This document shows positions 1 through 9,641 of a stretch of 64,000 bases of DNA, piece by piece. Numbering within the stretch: the first letter of the stretch is position 1; each line of letters opens with the position of its first letter. The stretch is taken from NCBI GenBank assembly GCA_033398695.1, contig CM065809.1, positions 174,644,501-174,708,500 on the forward strand, in the 5' to 3' direction. The position numbers were made by a program, and so were the translations under genes. The notes beneath the pieces were generated by a model. That model made no database searches and was not told the origin of the DNA. It saw only the letters and a list, made by a program, of their open reading frames with translations. Source of the stretch: Orobanche coerulescens. Lineage: Eukaryota; Streptophyta; Magnoliopsida; Lamiales; Orobanchaceae.

Positions 1-568
1 GGATTGCGAATATTCGATCCTTTTGCCGATCTTGCCATGTAATATCGCGCCTCACTACCCGGGTATTCTACCATGGCCCTCCAGTAAGTTTCACAAGCAA
101 ATCGATTTATCGGGTAATGGCCCTCGTGTCTTGCATGATATATTTCCTCCAACTGGACGATAGTCAATGTCTCTTCGTTGTTGTTGATCCGAATGTCATT
201 TCGGACGGTTCTCTGATTCTAGGATCTCTTCTTACAGTTAGAGTGCTTAGAAATTCCATCGTTAGACACCTATATGTCGGCCATCGTTGAGTCATCATCC
301 ACGCCCAATGTACTCTCCCAAGGAATTTCATTACATCTTCCCTTATCCCCATTGCATTCATGCATTCGTCATCGGGCCATCTTGTAGGGAGCATTTTTTT
401 CTGTCCAAGCATTTCCCACCTCTCATTTTGCGTTTCCGGTAGATTGATTCCATAGGATTCCGGGGTTTCCACAGCCCTTTGAATAGTCCTTCTTACCGGC
501 TGCACTTGTTCCCCGCTATTCCTACCCATTCCGCGTTGAGCATTTCCACGTCCTCTTCCGCGTGCCAT
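1..568 (-). pseudogene. Athila post-pol ORF (ATHILA ORF-1 family-like), partial and frameshifted
   Basis: The ATG at 568-566 opens a protein starting MARGRGRGNAQRG, followed by a segment with PTRWPDDECMNAMGI, a tryptophan-rich stretch and PTYRCLTMEFLSTL. The spacing of PTR, the (I/L)G-x-x-x-DV block and LTMEFLS is typical of the plant ATHILA ORF-1 family that occupies the position after pol in Athila elements. The open frame ends at 164, but the homology resumes in another frame up to the left edge (motifs NRFACETYWRAM and SNIRNP), so there is one frameshift near 195. Function is unknown; an envelope role was once proposed from position only. The start is favoured because it lies 2 nt after a good splice acceptor. 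Confidence 0.8.
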
Positions 569-570
569 TT

Positions 571-901
571 CTGCAAAAATTTAATCTATCATTAACCAAG
601 TATTTCAGAACGTATCCCTCCCCCAAACTTATATCAAGCAATAAAATTCCCCCTATCGATCAAAACGTCTCCCAAGCAAAATTATCATTTAAATTCATCA
701 TCTTTATCATGGAAAACTATCTCTTAATTAAAAATTTTCAATCGAAAGATTTAATCATCAATGCATTAAGAATTATTCAAAACCCCCAAATTTCATCAAC
801 TTCAATCTACTCAAGAACCCTAGATAATTGAGGGCTATCGATTCAAATTATCATAGCATGTTCATAACAAAGAATAATCATCAAAAGCATTAGAATCATA
901 C
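571..901 (-). other. Predicted intron in the leader of the Athila post-pol ORF
   Basis: Donor CAAG|GTATGA (junction 902/901) and acceptor TTTTTGCAG|AA (ending at 571) bracket a 331-bp AT-rich segment. The acceptor lies 2 nt before the ATG of the post-pol ORF, so splicing would place the upstream leader (from about 1130 to 902) next to the start codon. Seen in sequence: both consensus sites and AT richness. Not shown: that a transcript exists. Confidence 0.5.
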
Positions 902-1161
902 CTTGATATCGGAGAATTTGAAGAAAGAAAGAAAATTAAACCCTGGTCCAAATTCGTCCGAGTTGCTCCTCAGATGAATGAAATTGGTTGAAAGATGATG
1001 ATTATAAAGTTGATTCTTGTATCTCTTCTTAATTTTGCATAAAATTCTTTTAAAAAAAGGAAGAGAAAATTCGATGCAGCAGCAGCTAGGGTTCGCAGGT
1101 CGCAGGGAGGGAGAAAGATAAAAGTTGGAGAAGGTAAAATTGGGGAAACGGTCGTGTTTCC

Positions 1162-1169
1162 ATTTTATA
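1162..1169 (-). promoter_or_regulatory. TATA box of putative internal promoter in Athila-A
   Basis: The minus strand reads TATAAAAT here, immediately downstream of the eight-copy palindrome cluster (1180-1419) and about 260 bp upstream of the predicted splice donor at 902. A leader containing an AACCCTAG telo-box-like motif (around 1085-1095) follows. The order cluster, TATA, leader copies that of the element's LTR. Confidence 0.5.
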
Positions 1170-1179
1170 CTGACCGACA

Positions 1180-1419
1180 GACACGGCCGTGTTGAATATG
1201 ACACGGTCGTGTCGTGCTGTGCGGAATAACTCAAATCCTTCTGTCGGCCGACTCGGCCGTGTCCTACGACACGGTCGTGTCGTACTATCACGGAAATCCA
1301 ACTCTTGCTGTATTGAGGCCCGACCGTGTCTTGTGACACGGCCGTGTCGTCCTGTTCGAAATAATCAAATTCCCTCTGTTTTGGGGCCCGGCCGTGTCCT
1401 GTGGCAACTCGGCCGTGTC
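1180..1419. repeat. Cluster of GACACGGCCGTGTC-like palindromes inside Athila-A
   Basis: Eight copies of a 13-14 bp palindrome, variants of GACACGGCCGTGTC, are arranged as four pairs. Members of a pair are mostly 4-6 nt apart (CTAC, TTGT), and pairs are separated by about 40-50 bp of unrelated sequence. A ninth, weaker copy lies at 1147-1159. The same motif in the same paired format occurs in the LTR at 8487-8722 and in the solo LTR at 36161-36191 and 45403-45536. It is CpG-rich in an otherwise AT-rich context. Confidence 0.85.
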
Positions 1420-1627
1420 CTTCCTCTCCAGATTATTAGTTTCTGAAAATGTACTGGTTTCCTGCAATTTTAGTACCCACAGTCGAACCGGTCAGTTTTG
1501 AATCGGATAAAAACAAACAAGGAAAATAAATGCGAAAAATAAAAGACAAAAAAAATCTAACTAAAACGTTGGGTTGCCTCCCAAGTAGCGCTTTTTTATA
1601 GTCATTAGCTCGACTTCTTCCCACTGC
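1420..1627. other. Untranslated spacer after Athila-A integrase
   Basis: No coding signal. On the minus strand, shortly after the integrase stop, the spacer carries GGGAGGCAACCCAACG, a short motif that recurs after integrase in many plant Athila-type elements. The rest is AT-rich. Confidence 0.5.
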
Positions 1628-2870
1628 TCAAGCTTCAACGTCGTGCACCTCTATGCACTCGAACGCATTGATTTCTTCGGTTCGTCCGAAATACGGCTTC
1701 ACTCTATGCCCATTTACTTTAAAATGCTCGTTCTTCCGAGGATCAAGAAGTTCAACCGCTCCGTGCGCCCATACTTTAACGGCTTTGAATGGTCCGCCCC
1801 ATCGCGATACCAATTTTCCGGGCATAAGTTTGAGACGGGAGTTATGTAGCAAACCATCCATACCGGGTTCGAGAGATTTACGAACGATACGCTTATCATG
1901 ATACCGTTTCGTCCGTTCTTTGTAGAGTTTAGCGTTTTCGTACGCCTCATACCGCATTTCATCAAGCTCGTTTAAATGCAATAGTCGTTCCTCGCCCGCC
2001 TTTTCTTGATCTAAATTGAGCGCTTTGATTGCCCAATACGCCTTGTGTTCTAGCTCAACGGGTAGATGACATGCTTTCCCAAATACTAGGCGATACGGAC
2101 TCATTCCGATTGGAGTTTTGTAGGCCGTGCGGTATGCCCATAAAGCGTCATTCAACTTTAATGCCCAATCTTTTCTTGTTGGTTTCACCGTCTTTTGAAA
2201 CCTTGCCTTTATTTGCCGATTGCTTACTTCTACTTGCCGGAAGTTTGTGGATGATACTGTTGTTGCGACCTTATGCATCACATTGTACTTCTTAAGCAAG
2301 CTGCAAGTTGTTTATTGCAAAAATGCGTGCCTCTGTCGGCCGATTACGGCCCTAGGCGTCCCAAACTGCAAAAATCACATCCCTAAAAAAATTGCAAACC
2401 ACGTTAGCATCGTTAGTTCGGGTTGGAATTGCTTCCACCCATTTAGAGACATAGTCTACAGCAACTAGAATATACTCAAAACCATGGGAAATTGGAAAAG
2501 GACCCATAAAATCCACTCCCCAAACATCGAAAAGTTCCACAACGAGGTTGTTTGTCAATGGCATCTCATTCCTTTTGCTTATATTCCCGTTCCGACAACG
2601 ATCGCAACTCTTGCAATGGAAATAGGCATCCTTAAACAATGTTGGCCAGTAGAATCCAGATTGAAGGACCTTGTGAGCCGGTTTCTTTGCGCTAAAATGT
2701 CCTCCACAGTGCAACTCATGGCAAAATAACAATATGCTCTCGTGCTCTTCCTCCGGGACACAACGTCGGAATATCTGATCAGGCCCGGCTGAATAAATAG
2801 GGCTCGTCCCAAAAGTAATGCTGCACATGGAAACGAACCTCTTCTTCCCTTGATAGGTTAAGTCGGGCAA
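1628..2870 (-). pseudogene. Athila-A integrase region
   Basis: Two open segments (2870-2352 and 2299-1628) cover an integrase. The first holds the zinc-binding part ([20 protein letters not shown], then a CKSCDRC pair) and the start of the catalytic core ([11 protein letters not shown], with a catalytic Asp). The second holds [42 protein letters not shown] and the C-terminal part ending near [22 protein letters not shown], all typical of Athila integrase. The region between 2352 and 2299, which should hold the second catalytic residues, is frameshifted. It acts as the DNA insertion enzyme in intact relatives and is inactive here. Confidence 0.88.
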
Positions 2871-3560
2871 AACACCACTAACAATGTAATTGACAATATC
2901 GGCATACCAAGGTGTCCTTGTTACATCGAATAATTGCTCATCGGGAAAGTTTCAACAATTGGCAAATGATTATCAAGCTTAAAATTATCACCCTCGGTTA
3001 GCCTAGACGGATGGTCGGCCACAACGTTTTCCGACCCCTTTTTATCTTTGAATTCCAAATCAAATTCTTGCGACAAAAGAACCCACCGAATCAATCTTGG
3101 TTTTGCATCGGATTTTTAGTAAATATTTCAATGCGGCGTGATCCGTATGCACAATCACCTTTGAGCCAACCAAGTAGGATCGAAATTTGTCTAAAGAAAA
3201 TACAACGGCTAAAAATTCTTTTCGGTGGTGGTGTAATTAGCTTTGAGCTTCATCGAGCGTTTTACTCGCATAGTAAATCACGTGGAAGAATTTATTCACT
3301 CTTTGCCCCAAAACGGCACCTATAGCAAAGTCGGACGCATCACACATAATTTCAAAGGAGAGACCAATCGGGAGCGACAACAATCGGTGTTGAAGTTAAC
3401 TTTTCTTTCAAAGCGTTGAAACCGACTAAACATTCCTCGGTAAAATCAAATTTAGCATCTTTGCACAAAAGGTTACTCAAAGGGCGGGCAATTTTTGAAA
3501 AATCTTTAATAAAACGCCTATAAAACCCGGCATGCCCTAAAAGCTTCGAACCTCTTTGAC
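2871..3560 (-). pseudogene. Athila-A RNase H and RT-RNase H connection, heavily frameshifted
   Basis: One open piece (3564-3352) carries GHAGFYRRFIKDFSKIARPLSNLL, the connection after reverse transcriptase. Beyond it the minus strand still encodes recognisable RNase H pieces in changing frames: MCDASDFAIGAVLGQ near 3345, YASKTLDEAQS near 3265 and VHTDHAALKYLL near 3140. At least three frame changes and an internal stop occur, making this the most decayed part of the element. Confidence 0.8.
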
Positions 3561-4814
3561 ACAAGAAGGTGGAGGTAATTTAACAATCAAATCGACTTTA
3601 GCCTTATCAACCTCCATTCCTTTATTGGAAACCATATGACCTAGAACAAGACCTTGTTTTACCATAAAATGACTCTTTTCCCAACTAAGTGTAAGATTAC
3701 ACTCAATACATCGTTCTAGCACAATAGTTAAATTATTTAAACAATCATCGAAAGTGGTTCCAAATACAGAGAAGTCGTCCATGAATACCTCGATGGATCT
3801 TTCTAACAAGTCGGAGAATATAGATAGCATGCACCTTTGAAAAGTGGCGGGGGCATTGCAAAGACCAAACGGCATCCTCCTAAAGGAAAAAGTGCCAAAA
3901 GGGCAAGTGAAAGTGGTCTTCTCTTGATCTTCCGGAGCAATAGGAATTTGGTAGAAACCTGAAAGACCATCTAGAAAACAGTAATAATCATGCCCAGCTA
4001 AACGTTCCAACATTTGATCAATGAAAGGTAGAGGAAAATGATCCTTTTTTGTTACGGCATTTAATTTCCGGTAATCAATGCACATCCTCCAACCGGTTAC
4101 CGTTCTAGTGGGCACCAATTCATTTTTATCGTTACGAACCACCGTTATTCCAGATTTCTTAGGCACTACATGCACAGGACTCACCCACTTACTGTCGGAT
4201 ATCGGGTAGATGACTCCGACATCTAGCAATTTTAAAACTTCTTTTTTCACAACTTCCTGCATGTTCGGATTCAAACGCCTTTGAGGTTGCCTAACCTGTT
4301 TAACATTTTCCTCAAGAATTATTTTATGCATGCACCTAACCGGACTTATTCCCTTGATATCGGAAATACTCCACCCAATCACTTCTTTTAACTTAGTTAG
4401 AACTTCTACTAATTTGTTTTCTTGCAAAGGAGTTAATTCGGAAGAGACAATTACAGGGTAAGTGTCACTTTTGCCTAAGAAAACATATTTAAGATGTGTC
4501 GGAAGTTCTTTCAATTCAAGTTGGGGTGGGGTGATTTCAATGGGCTCCTCAAATTTTAATTCCAACGGTATCTTAAAACCGTCAACTTCATCAATTATTT
4601 CGGAATTATCTAATAACGCAACATATCTTTCAATTTCTAGATTATTAAGCCCCATATCATGCTCAACGGTTAGAGCATCATGCAACGTGTCACCTACATC
4701 ATCATGAAAATATATATCATCAACCAAAGAATCAATGCAATCAACAAAATTCACATCATGGGAAGCATAAATATGAGAAGGGATAAGAGATGAACCGAAC
4801 ACGTTGATTTCCAC
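3537..4814 (-). pseudogene. Athila-A reverse transcriptase
   Basis: The 425-residue open segment has the complete Ty3-type reverse transcriptase core: SPVHVVPKKSG, WRMCIDYRKLNAVTKKDHFPLPFIDQ, FLDGLSGFYQIPI, FRRMPFGLCNAPATFQRCM and the catalytic box EVFMDDFSVFG (the FMDD form usual in Athila). It copies element RNA to DNA in intact relatives. It is cut from gag-protease by a stop near 4817 and a frameshift near 4955; between them the minus strand still encodes TILLGRPFMRT, the normal link after protease. Confidence 0.92.
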
Positions 4815-4935
4815 GGTTTAAGCCAAGACGGTCATGGTGACCTTTCCTTCATCAACATCGACGATTTTTTTGTTGTACGCATGAACGGCCGTCCTAGAAG
4901 TATTGTCCCTTCATTTTCGCTTGTCCCGAAATCGC

Positions 4936-7230
4936 TCATCTCCAAGATAACAAAATCGGCGGAATCACCAACTTGTCCACTTGCACTAATAGGTCTTCAA
5001 TGACTCCTTTGGGGTATTTCACCGACCTATCCGCCATTTGAAGAGTCATTCTTGTCGGTTTTATTCCCCCGAGTCCAAGCCTCAAATAGGTCGAGTATGG
5101 CATGAGATTCACACTTGCCCCCAAATCTAGCATCCCACGAGCAACTCTCTTGTCTCCCATAGTAATGTCGATCATAAAACTTCCGGGATCGCCTTTCTTT
5201 TGACCCCTTGCTTCTACCTCGTAGAGCACTACTTTCTCGTTCCCATTGTATCTTCTTTTGTTCGAGGTCAACTCTTTGAAAAATTTTGTATAAGCGGGAA
5301 TGTTCTTCACAACATCCAAAAGAGGTAAGTTGACATGAACCTTCGAAAGCATGTCGTAGATTTCGGAAAATTGCTCATCTTGCTTTGCTTTTCTCAGACG
5401 GCTCGGGAAAGAAATTGGTGGCTTATATGGTTGAGCGGATTTGTGAAGCTTGGAAGTTGAAGTTGCTTCGTCTATTTTTTCTTCTTGATTTCCCGACTCG
5501 TCTTCTTTCTCATCGCCTCTTTCTTTTACTTCGGAATTAACTTCTTTATTAATCACTTTACCACTTCGGAGAGTGGTAATGGCTTGAGCTTGCTCGGGTT
5601 GACTCGGTAGTTTACCCCTTTCTTGTCTACGTGCCTCGGTAGCAAGTTGCCCAATTTGGACCTCCATTTTCTTCATCGAAGCTTCTAAAGATTCGAACCT
5701 TTTATTGTTCTCCTCTCGGTTTTCCTTGCTCTCCTTAATGAATGCCGCTATACTCTCCTCAAGAGAGTTCCTTTGTTGTGGAGGTGGTTCACTTCGCGTT
5801 GGTTGTTGGGCTCGGTTTCCTCCGTTGTATTGAGCTTGGGCGTTTGTGTCGTATGGCACCGGGTTGTTGTTTCTCCACGAGAAATTCGGATGGTTTCTTA
5901 GCCCAGGATGATAAGTATTTGGGAGAGGTACATTTCTTGCGTTTCCGCCATAATTATTTCTCCTCTCTTCCCATTCGGGCCTTCCAGTGCTTTGCCCCAT
6001 AGCCCAATTAACTTGTTCGGTTTGTTCTCCTGGAAAAGTATGAGGGCATGAATTGGCATCATGTCCGGGTGCTCCGCAAATCTCGCAAAGTCGTGAGCTA
6101 GAAGGTTTATTTTGAGTCTTGAGTTGTCTTATTTCATTTGTCAACTCATCGATTTTAGATTGCATCTCGTCCTTCTCGCTCACTTGGTGCACGGCTCCCC
6201 TACGAACACGTACACTTTTTTGTTGAGAATTTGCTCCCAATGTTTCATACACGTCATATGCTTGTCTCTCCGTCAAACCCCAAAACGAACCACCGGCTGC
6301 ATTATCTACCGCTCCTTGGCAATATTGAGTCAATCCATCATAGAAGAATTGATTGAGTAGTTGAAGCGGATAGTGATGGTGTGGGCATTGAATGAGTAGC
6401 ATTTTGAATCGGTCCCACGCTTCGTGAAATGCCTCTCCATCTTGTTGTCCGAAAGTTGAGATTTGAGTTCTCAATTGCGTCGTTTTTGAATGGGAGAAGT
6501 ACTTGGTAATGAATTTATCGTAAACTTCATCCCATGTTCTTAGTGATCCGGGCGCCAAAGTCATCAACCATTGTTTCACCCCGTCTTTGAGTGTATAAGG
6601 GAAACACTTCATTCGTAGTTGATCCTCGCTCAACCCATTCAATGGGAAGTTATCAATCGCCACATAGAAATCTCGGATGAATGATAACGGATCCTCTCGT
6701 GCTAATCCGTGAAATGAGGGCAATTGCTCGATGTGAAATCCGCTTATGTGGTAGTTCCTTGCGGCCGGTGCTAATTGGATGCATGAAATGGCGGTGTTCA
6801 CTACTGGCTTTGCATAGTCCCTCATAAGATGTTCGACCGGAGGTTGTTGCGGCATGTTATAGTTCGCCTCCATCCCATATTGAGGTCCGGGATAATAATT
6901 CGCTCCATATTGCATTCCGACGGGTGGTTGTCTCGGATAAAAGTACCTCCCTTGTTGAGCTTCCGGTATCCCTTGATTGCGCCCAACATTATCATATCTC
7001 GGAAACCTTGGTTGACGAATTTCTTCCTCATCTATATTTTGTGCAACATCCTCAGCCCTTGGTTGACGAGTGTTTTCTTCTTGGATCAAAAGTCGCTCTT
7101 CAAAGTCCGGATTCACCTCGTCGTTTGCCATTGATGTTGTGGCCATTATTTTTGGTGCTCTAATTCTTTGAACTTCGTCTATCGGTGGAAGAATCGGGTT
7201 ACCCAACGATCTCCTACCAAACATAAACAA
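4936..7230 (-). CDS. Athila-A gag-protease polyprotein (element now defective)
   Basis: The 764-residue open frame is the best preserved part of Athila-A. The gag core (about residues 160-350) includes FHIEQLPSFHGLAREDPLSF, WLMTLAPGSLRTWDEVYDKF and QFFYDGLTQYCQGAVD. A CCHC zinc knuckle (CEICGAPGHDANSC) lies near residue 383, a predicted coiled-coil (SLEESIAAFIKESKENREE) near 520, and an aspartic protease near the end has DLGASVNLMP, the DLG form common in Athila, in place of DTG. Gag would form virus-like particles in the cytoplasm. The true start may be Met29 (7146-7144, MATTSMANDEV) instead of the upstream Met. Confidence 0.9.
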   Translation of the reverse strand: MFMFGRRSLGNPILPPIDEVQRIRAPKIMATTSMANDEVNPDFEERLLIQEENTRQPRAEDVAQNIDEEEIRQPRFPRYDNVGRNQGIPEAQQGRYFYPRQPPVGMQYGANYYPGPQYGMEANYNMPQQPPVEHLMRDYAKPVVNTAISCIQLAPAARNYHISGFHIEQLPSFHGLAREDPLSFIRDFYVAIDNFPLNGLSEDQLRMKCFPYTLKDGVKQWLMTLAPGSLRTWDEVYDKFITKYFSHSKTTQLRTQISTFGQQDGEAFHEAWDRFKMLLIQCPHHHYPLQLLNQFFYDGLTQYCQGAVDNAAGGSFWGLTERQAYDVYETLGANSQQKSVRVRRGAVHQVSEKDEMQSKIDELTNEIRQLKTQNKPSSSRLCEICGAPGHDANSCPHTFPGEQTEQVNWAMGQSTGRPEWEERRNNYGGNARNVPLPNTYHPGLRNHPNFSWRNNNPVPYDTNAQAQYNGGNRAQQPTRSEPPPQQRNSLEESIAAFIKESKENREENNKRFESLEASMKKMEVQIGQLATEARRQERGKLPSQPEQAQAITTLRSGKVINKEVNSEVKERGDEKEDESGNQEEKIDEATSTSKLHKSAQPYKPPISFPSRLRKAKQDEQFSEIYDMLSKVHVNLPLLDVVKNIPAYTKFFKELTSNKRRYNGNEKVVLYEVEARGQKKGDPGSFMIDITMGDKRVARGMLDLGASVNLMPYSTYLRLGLGGIKPTRMTLQMADRSVKYPKGVIEDLLVQVDKLVIPPILLSWR

Positions 7231-7320
7231 AGGAAGTAAGAGCGAATTTTATCGAAATAGTATTGGTCAAGAATAGCAATTCAACTATCATTAAAACAAG
7301 ATTAAAAATTAAACGCCAAT

Positions 7321-7338
7321 TCCCCGGCAACGGCGCCA
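7321..7338 (-). other. Primer-binding site of Athila-A (tRNA-Asp type)
   Basis: The minus strand reads TGGCGCCGTTGCCGGGGA, the well-known primer site of Athila/Tat elements, complementary to the 3' end of tRNA-Asp. It lies 6 nt inside the LTR end, as expected for minus-strand DNA priming. Confidence 0.92.
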
Positions 7339-8410
7339 AAAACTTGATGGATTCAAATTAAATACTCGCAAGTGTACGAATCGCTCTTGTAGTAAGCGGT
7401 AAGTAACTCCGAGGTCGATCTCACGAGGAATTGGAAACGGTTTAAAATTCGATAATGTTTGGCAAATAGTCGAATGAACAAAAGTAAATTAAATTAAAAT
7501 ACATCATTGGTTGATTATGATTACAATTACTAATGCACAAAATTTAAATTGAACTAAGTGATAACAACACCAATTTGATAGTCGGATAAATGAGAGATAA
7601 CAATAATGAGATTAATATGGGAATTTAGAGTCACCGACACACACGTAATCAATTATTAGTTCCGATACTCAAATAAATAAGGTTAGGAATTATCGATTGC
7701 TCATGATTAAAAGAAATCCGTTTGATGACGGAAATTCTAAAAATCATGATTGTTCTCAACGAAAATTAAGGGATATTCTTTTGATGGGGACGAAACCCTA
7801 GCTAACAATCAATTAACCGACTACTTTTGATGAGGTAAATCGTTAAAAGATCGCGCGAAAAAGCTCGAGAACATTCACAATCGTTTCTTTCGGGTCGTTT
7901 GATGGCGAACACCGATAAAAACCCTCGATTCGAATAATAATAACAACAATGAAAAAGGTTTGATGATCTAATTCAAAAGTTCTTAAACGAAGAACGAACA
8001 AGAGGAACAATCCCAAACTTTATCCGGAAAATCAAAAGGAACTAACAATCAAAAACATGTGTGTGGCTATATCTAAAAACCCATATGAAGTGTTTAGCCA
8101 CACATGATTAATTCAACAACAATAATGGCAATTGAAGAACAAAACATGGTAAAAACTTCCCTTGTAAATGCCGAAATCGAATTCCCGATGAAGGTTTGAT
8201 GATCTTCTTACAAGAACTCACAACAAATTTATACAAGGAATTATTATATCTCACTAAAGTATTTTTCTCACTCCAAGAACACACAAGGAAGATGATGAAA
8301 ATCTCTTTCTTTCCCACTCTTTTGGTGTTTTTCTCCCCTAATCTTGTGTTTTTCCACAAAATATCTTCTTCACAAGACAAGTACACCTCTCAAGGGGTCA
8401 CTCCACTTTG

Positions 8411-8418
8411 TTTTATAG
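8411..8418 (-). promoter_or_regulatory. LTR TATA box of Athila-A
   Basis: TATAAAAC on the minus strand, about 70 bp downstream (element sense) of the palindrome cluster. It is the only good TATA match on the correct side of the cluster and is expected to start the genomic RNA. Confidence 0.6.
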
Positions 8419-8486
8419 CCAAAAAATCAAGACAAAGGCTTAAAATATGCAAAGATGTCAAGGAAAGTGACATGAAACAAAAAGTG

Positions 8487-8722
8487 GCACGGCCCGTGTC
8501 CTGGGACACGGCCGTGTCGCACTCTGCTGAAAAAAGCGAAAAGGTAATCGTCTTGAGACTCGGCCGTGTCCCATGACACGGCCGTGTTATCTTGCGCCAG
8601 GAGTGTAAATGGCCGATCTTGACTCGGCCGTGTCCCAAAAGGCACGGTCGAGTCGTTCCCTTCCGGAAAATGAGATTCTTGCTGGAATGAGACCCGGCCG
8701 TGTCCTGTGACACGGCCGAGTT
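8487..8722. repeat. Cluster of GACACGGCCGTGTC-like palindromes in Athila-A LTR
   Basis: Eight copies occur in four pairs, mostly with 4-nt gaps inside a pair (CTGG, CCAT, CTGT), so each pair is itself a larger inverted repeat. Pairs are separated by roughly 30-50 bp. This matches the internal cluster at 1180-1419 in copy number, pairing and position relative to a TATA box. Confidence 0.88.
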
Positions 8723-9163
8723 ACCTGATGTGGCTCGAGTCGCACAGTGCGACCTAGTTGAGTAACTGGTGCGGCCAGTCCGGTTTTGGTCTTCTTGGCT
8801 AGATCCTTCGTTCTTGTATCAATTCACCTCGGATTTTAGCATATGATATACCGTTTCGAAGCTAATTTCACGAGGAATTTATATCAAAGGAGAATACATC
8901 TCGATTCGGAGTGGAGATTCTGGGATTTAGGAGTTTTGACCGATACTGCTTAAATCTTTCGTCGTTTTAGGCCCCGTTTTAACTTTTGATCGTCATGGAC
9001 TCCAATATTAGCTATGAAAGCGCATATTTCACCTCAATCTTCGCTTGGCTACCTAGAAATTAAAAACACACATACCACGCATAAAGGAGAACAAAAATAC
9101 TAAAAAGCAAACAAAAACACGACTAGAAAGAACAGAATGAATCGATCAAGAATCGATTCATCA

Positions 9164-9445
9164 CCCCTTCCAAATCGGGACCGCAAAGCCGAGCAGGAGG
9201 AAGGAAAGAAAATCCTTTCCATGGCAGTCGGCGGGTAGGTGAGGGGGGAGAGGGAAAAACCGAGAGAAGTGAGGCTAGGGTTACGGGGGGGTTTAAATAT
9301 GAGGGATAGACGGTAGGGATAGGTCAACCCTCATCCAACGGGTGAGAACAAAGGAGCCGGGGGGAGTGGATATAAATCATCTGGGCCGGGCTGCAAGAAA
9401 TACCGGCCTATAATAACAATAATCATTTGGGCCAAAATTTTAACA
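9164..9445 (-). repeat. Copia-A 3' LTR, 282-bp fragment
   Basis: It matches 14789-15069 of the other LTR with only a few substitutions and ends TTTTAACA like it. It begins exactly where Athila-A ends. The missing outer part should lie left of Athila-A. Confidence 0.9.
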
Positions 9446-9456
9446 AATCTCCACCC
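9446..9456 (-). other. Polypurine tract of Copia-A
   Basis: The minus strand reads GGGTGGAGATT directly before the 3' LTR, the expected place and composition for plus-strand DNA priming. Confidence 0.7.
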
Positions 9457-9641
9457 GAACCAAATGAGCCATCGGGGTACTCTCGTGATAGGGAGGTCAT
9501 CATCGCCGAACGTCACACCACCTGCACACCACACAAAGTTAGTATAAGTATAAAGACATTAAACAATCACTAAGAAAGGAAAAACTAGGAGTCACAGAGA
9601 AAACTAGAAAAGCTATCACAAAGATAGCGACTGGAGGGTCT

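Larger units (their letters stand above)
1..9163 (-). mobile_element. Athila-type Ty3/gypsy retrotransposon (Athila-A), 3' end outside window
   Basis: Read on the minus strand the order is LTR (9163-7345), primer site (7338-7321), gag-protease (7230-4936), reverse transcriptase, RNase H and integrase (4814-1628), a promoter-like module (1419-902), an intron (901-571) and a post-pol ORF (568 leftwards). Gag-pol plus an extra ORF after integrase, together with a tRNA-Asp-type primer site, is the known Athila plan. The LTR ends TGATG...CATCA form a short inverted repeat. The element lies inside the left LTR of Copia-A: the sequence resuming at 9164 matches that LTR from its internal position 14789. 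Every coding part is damaged, so it is a dead copy. Confidence 0.9.
7345..9163 (-). repeat. 5' LTR of Athila-A (1819 bp)
   Basis: On the plus strand it begins TGATGGATTC next to the primer site and ends GATTCATCA at 9163; the termini are imperfect inverted repeats. The next base begins the interrupted Copia-A LTR (CCCCTTCCAAATCGGG), which fixes the outer boundary. It contains the palindrome cluster 8487-8722 and a TATA box at 8418-8411 (minus). The end near the primer site resembles the Athila-like solo LTR at 46540-46582 (CGTACACTTGCGGA-type sequence). No reading frame in it looks real. The partner LTR lies off the left edge. Confidence 0.85.
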
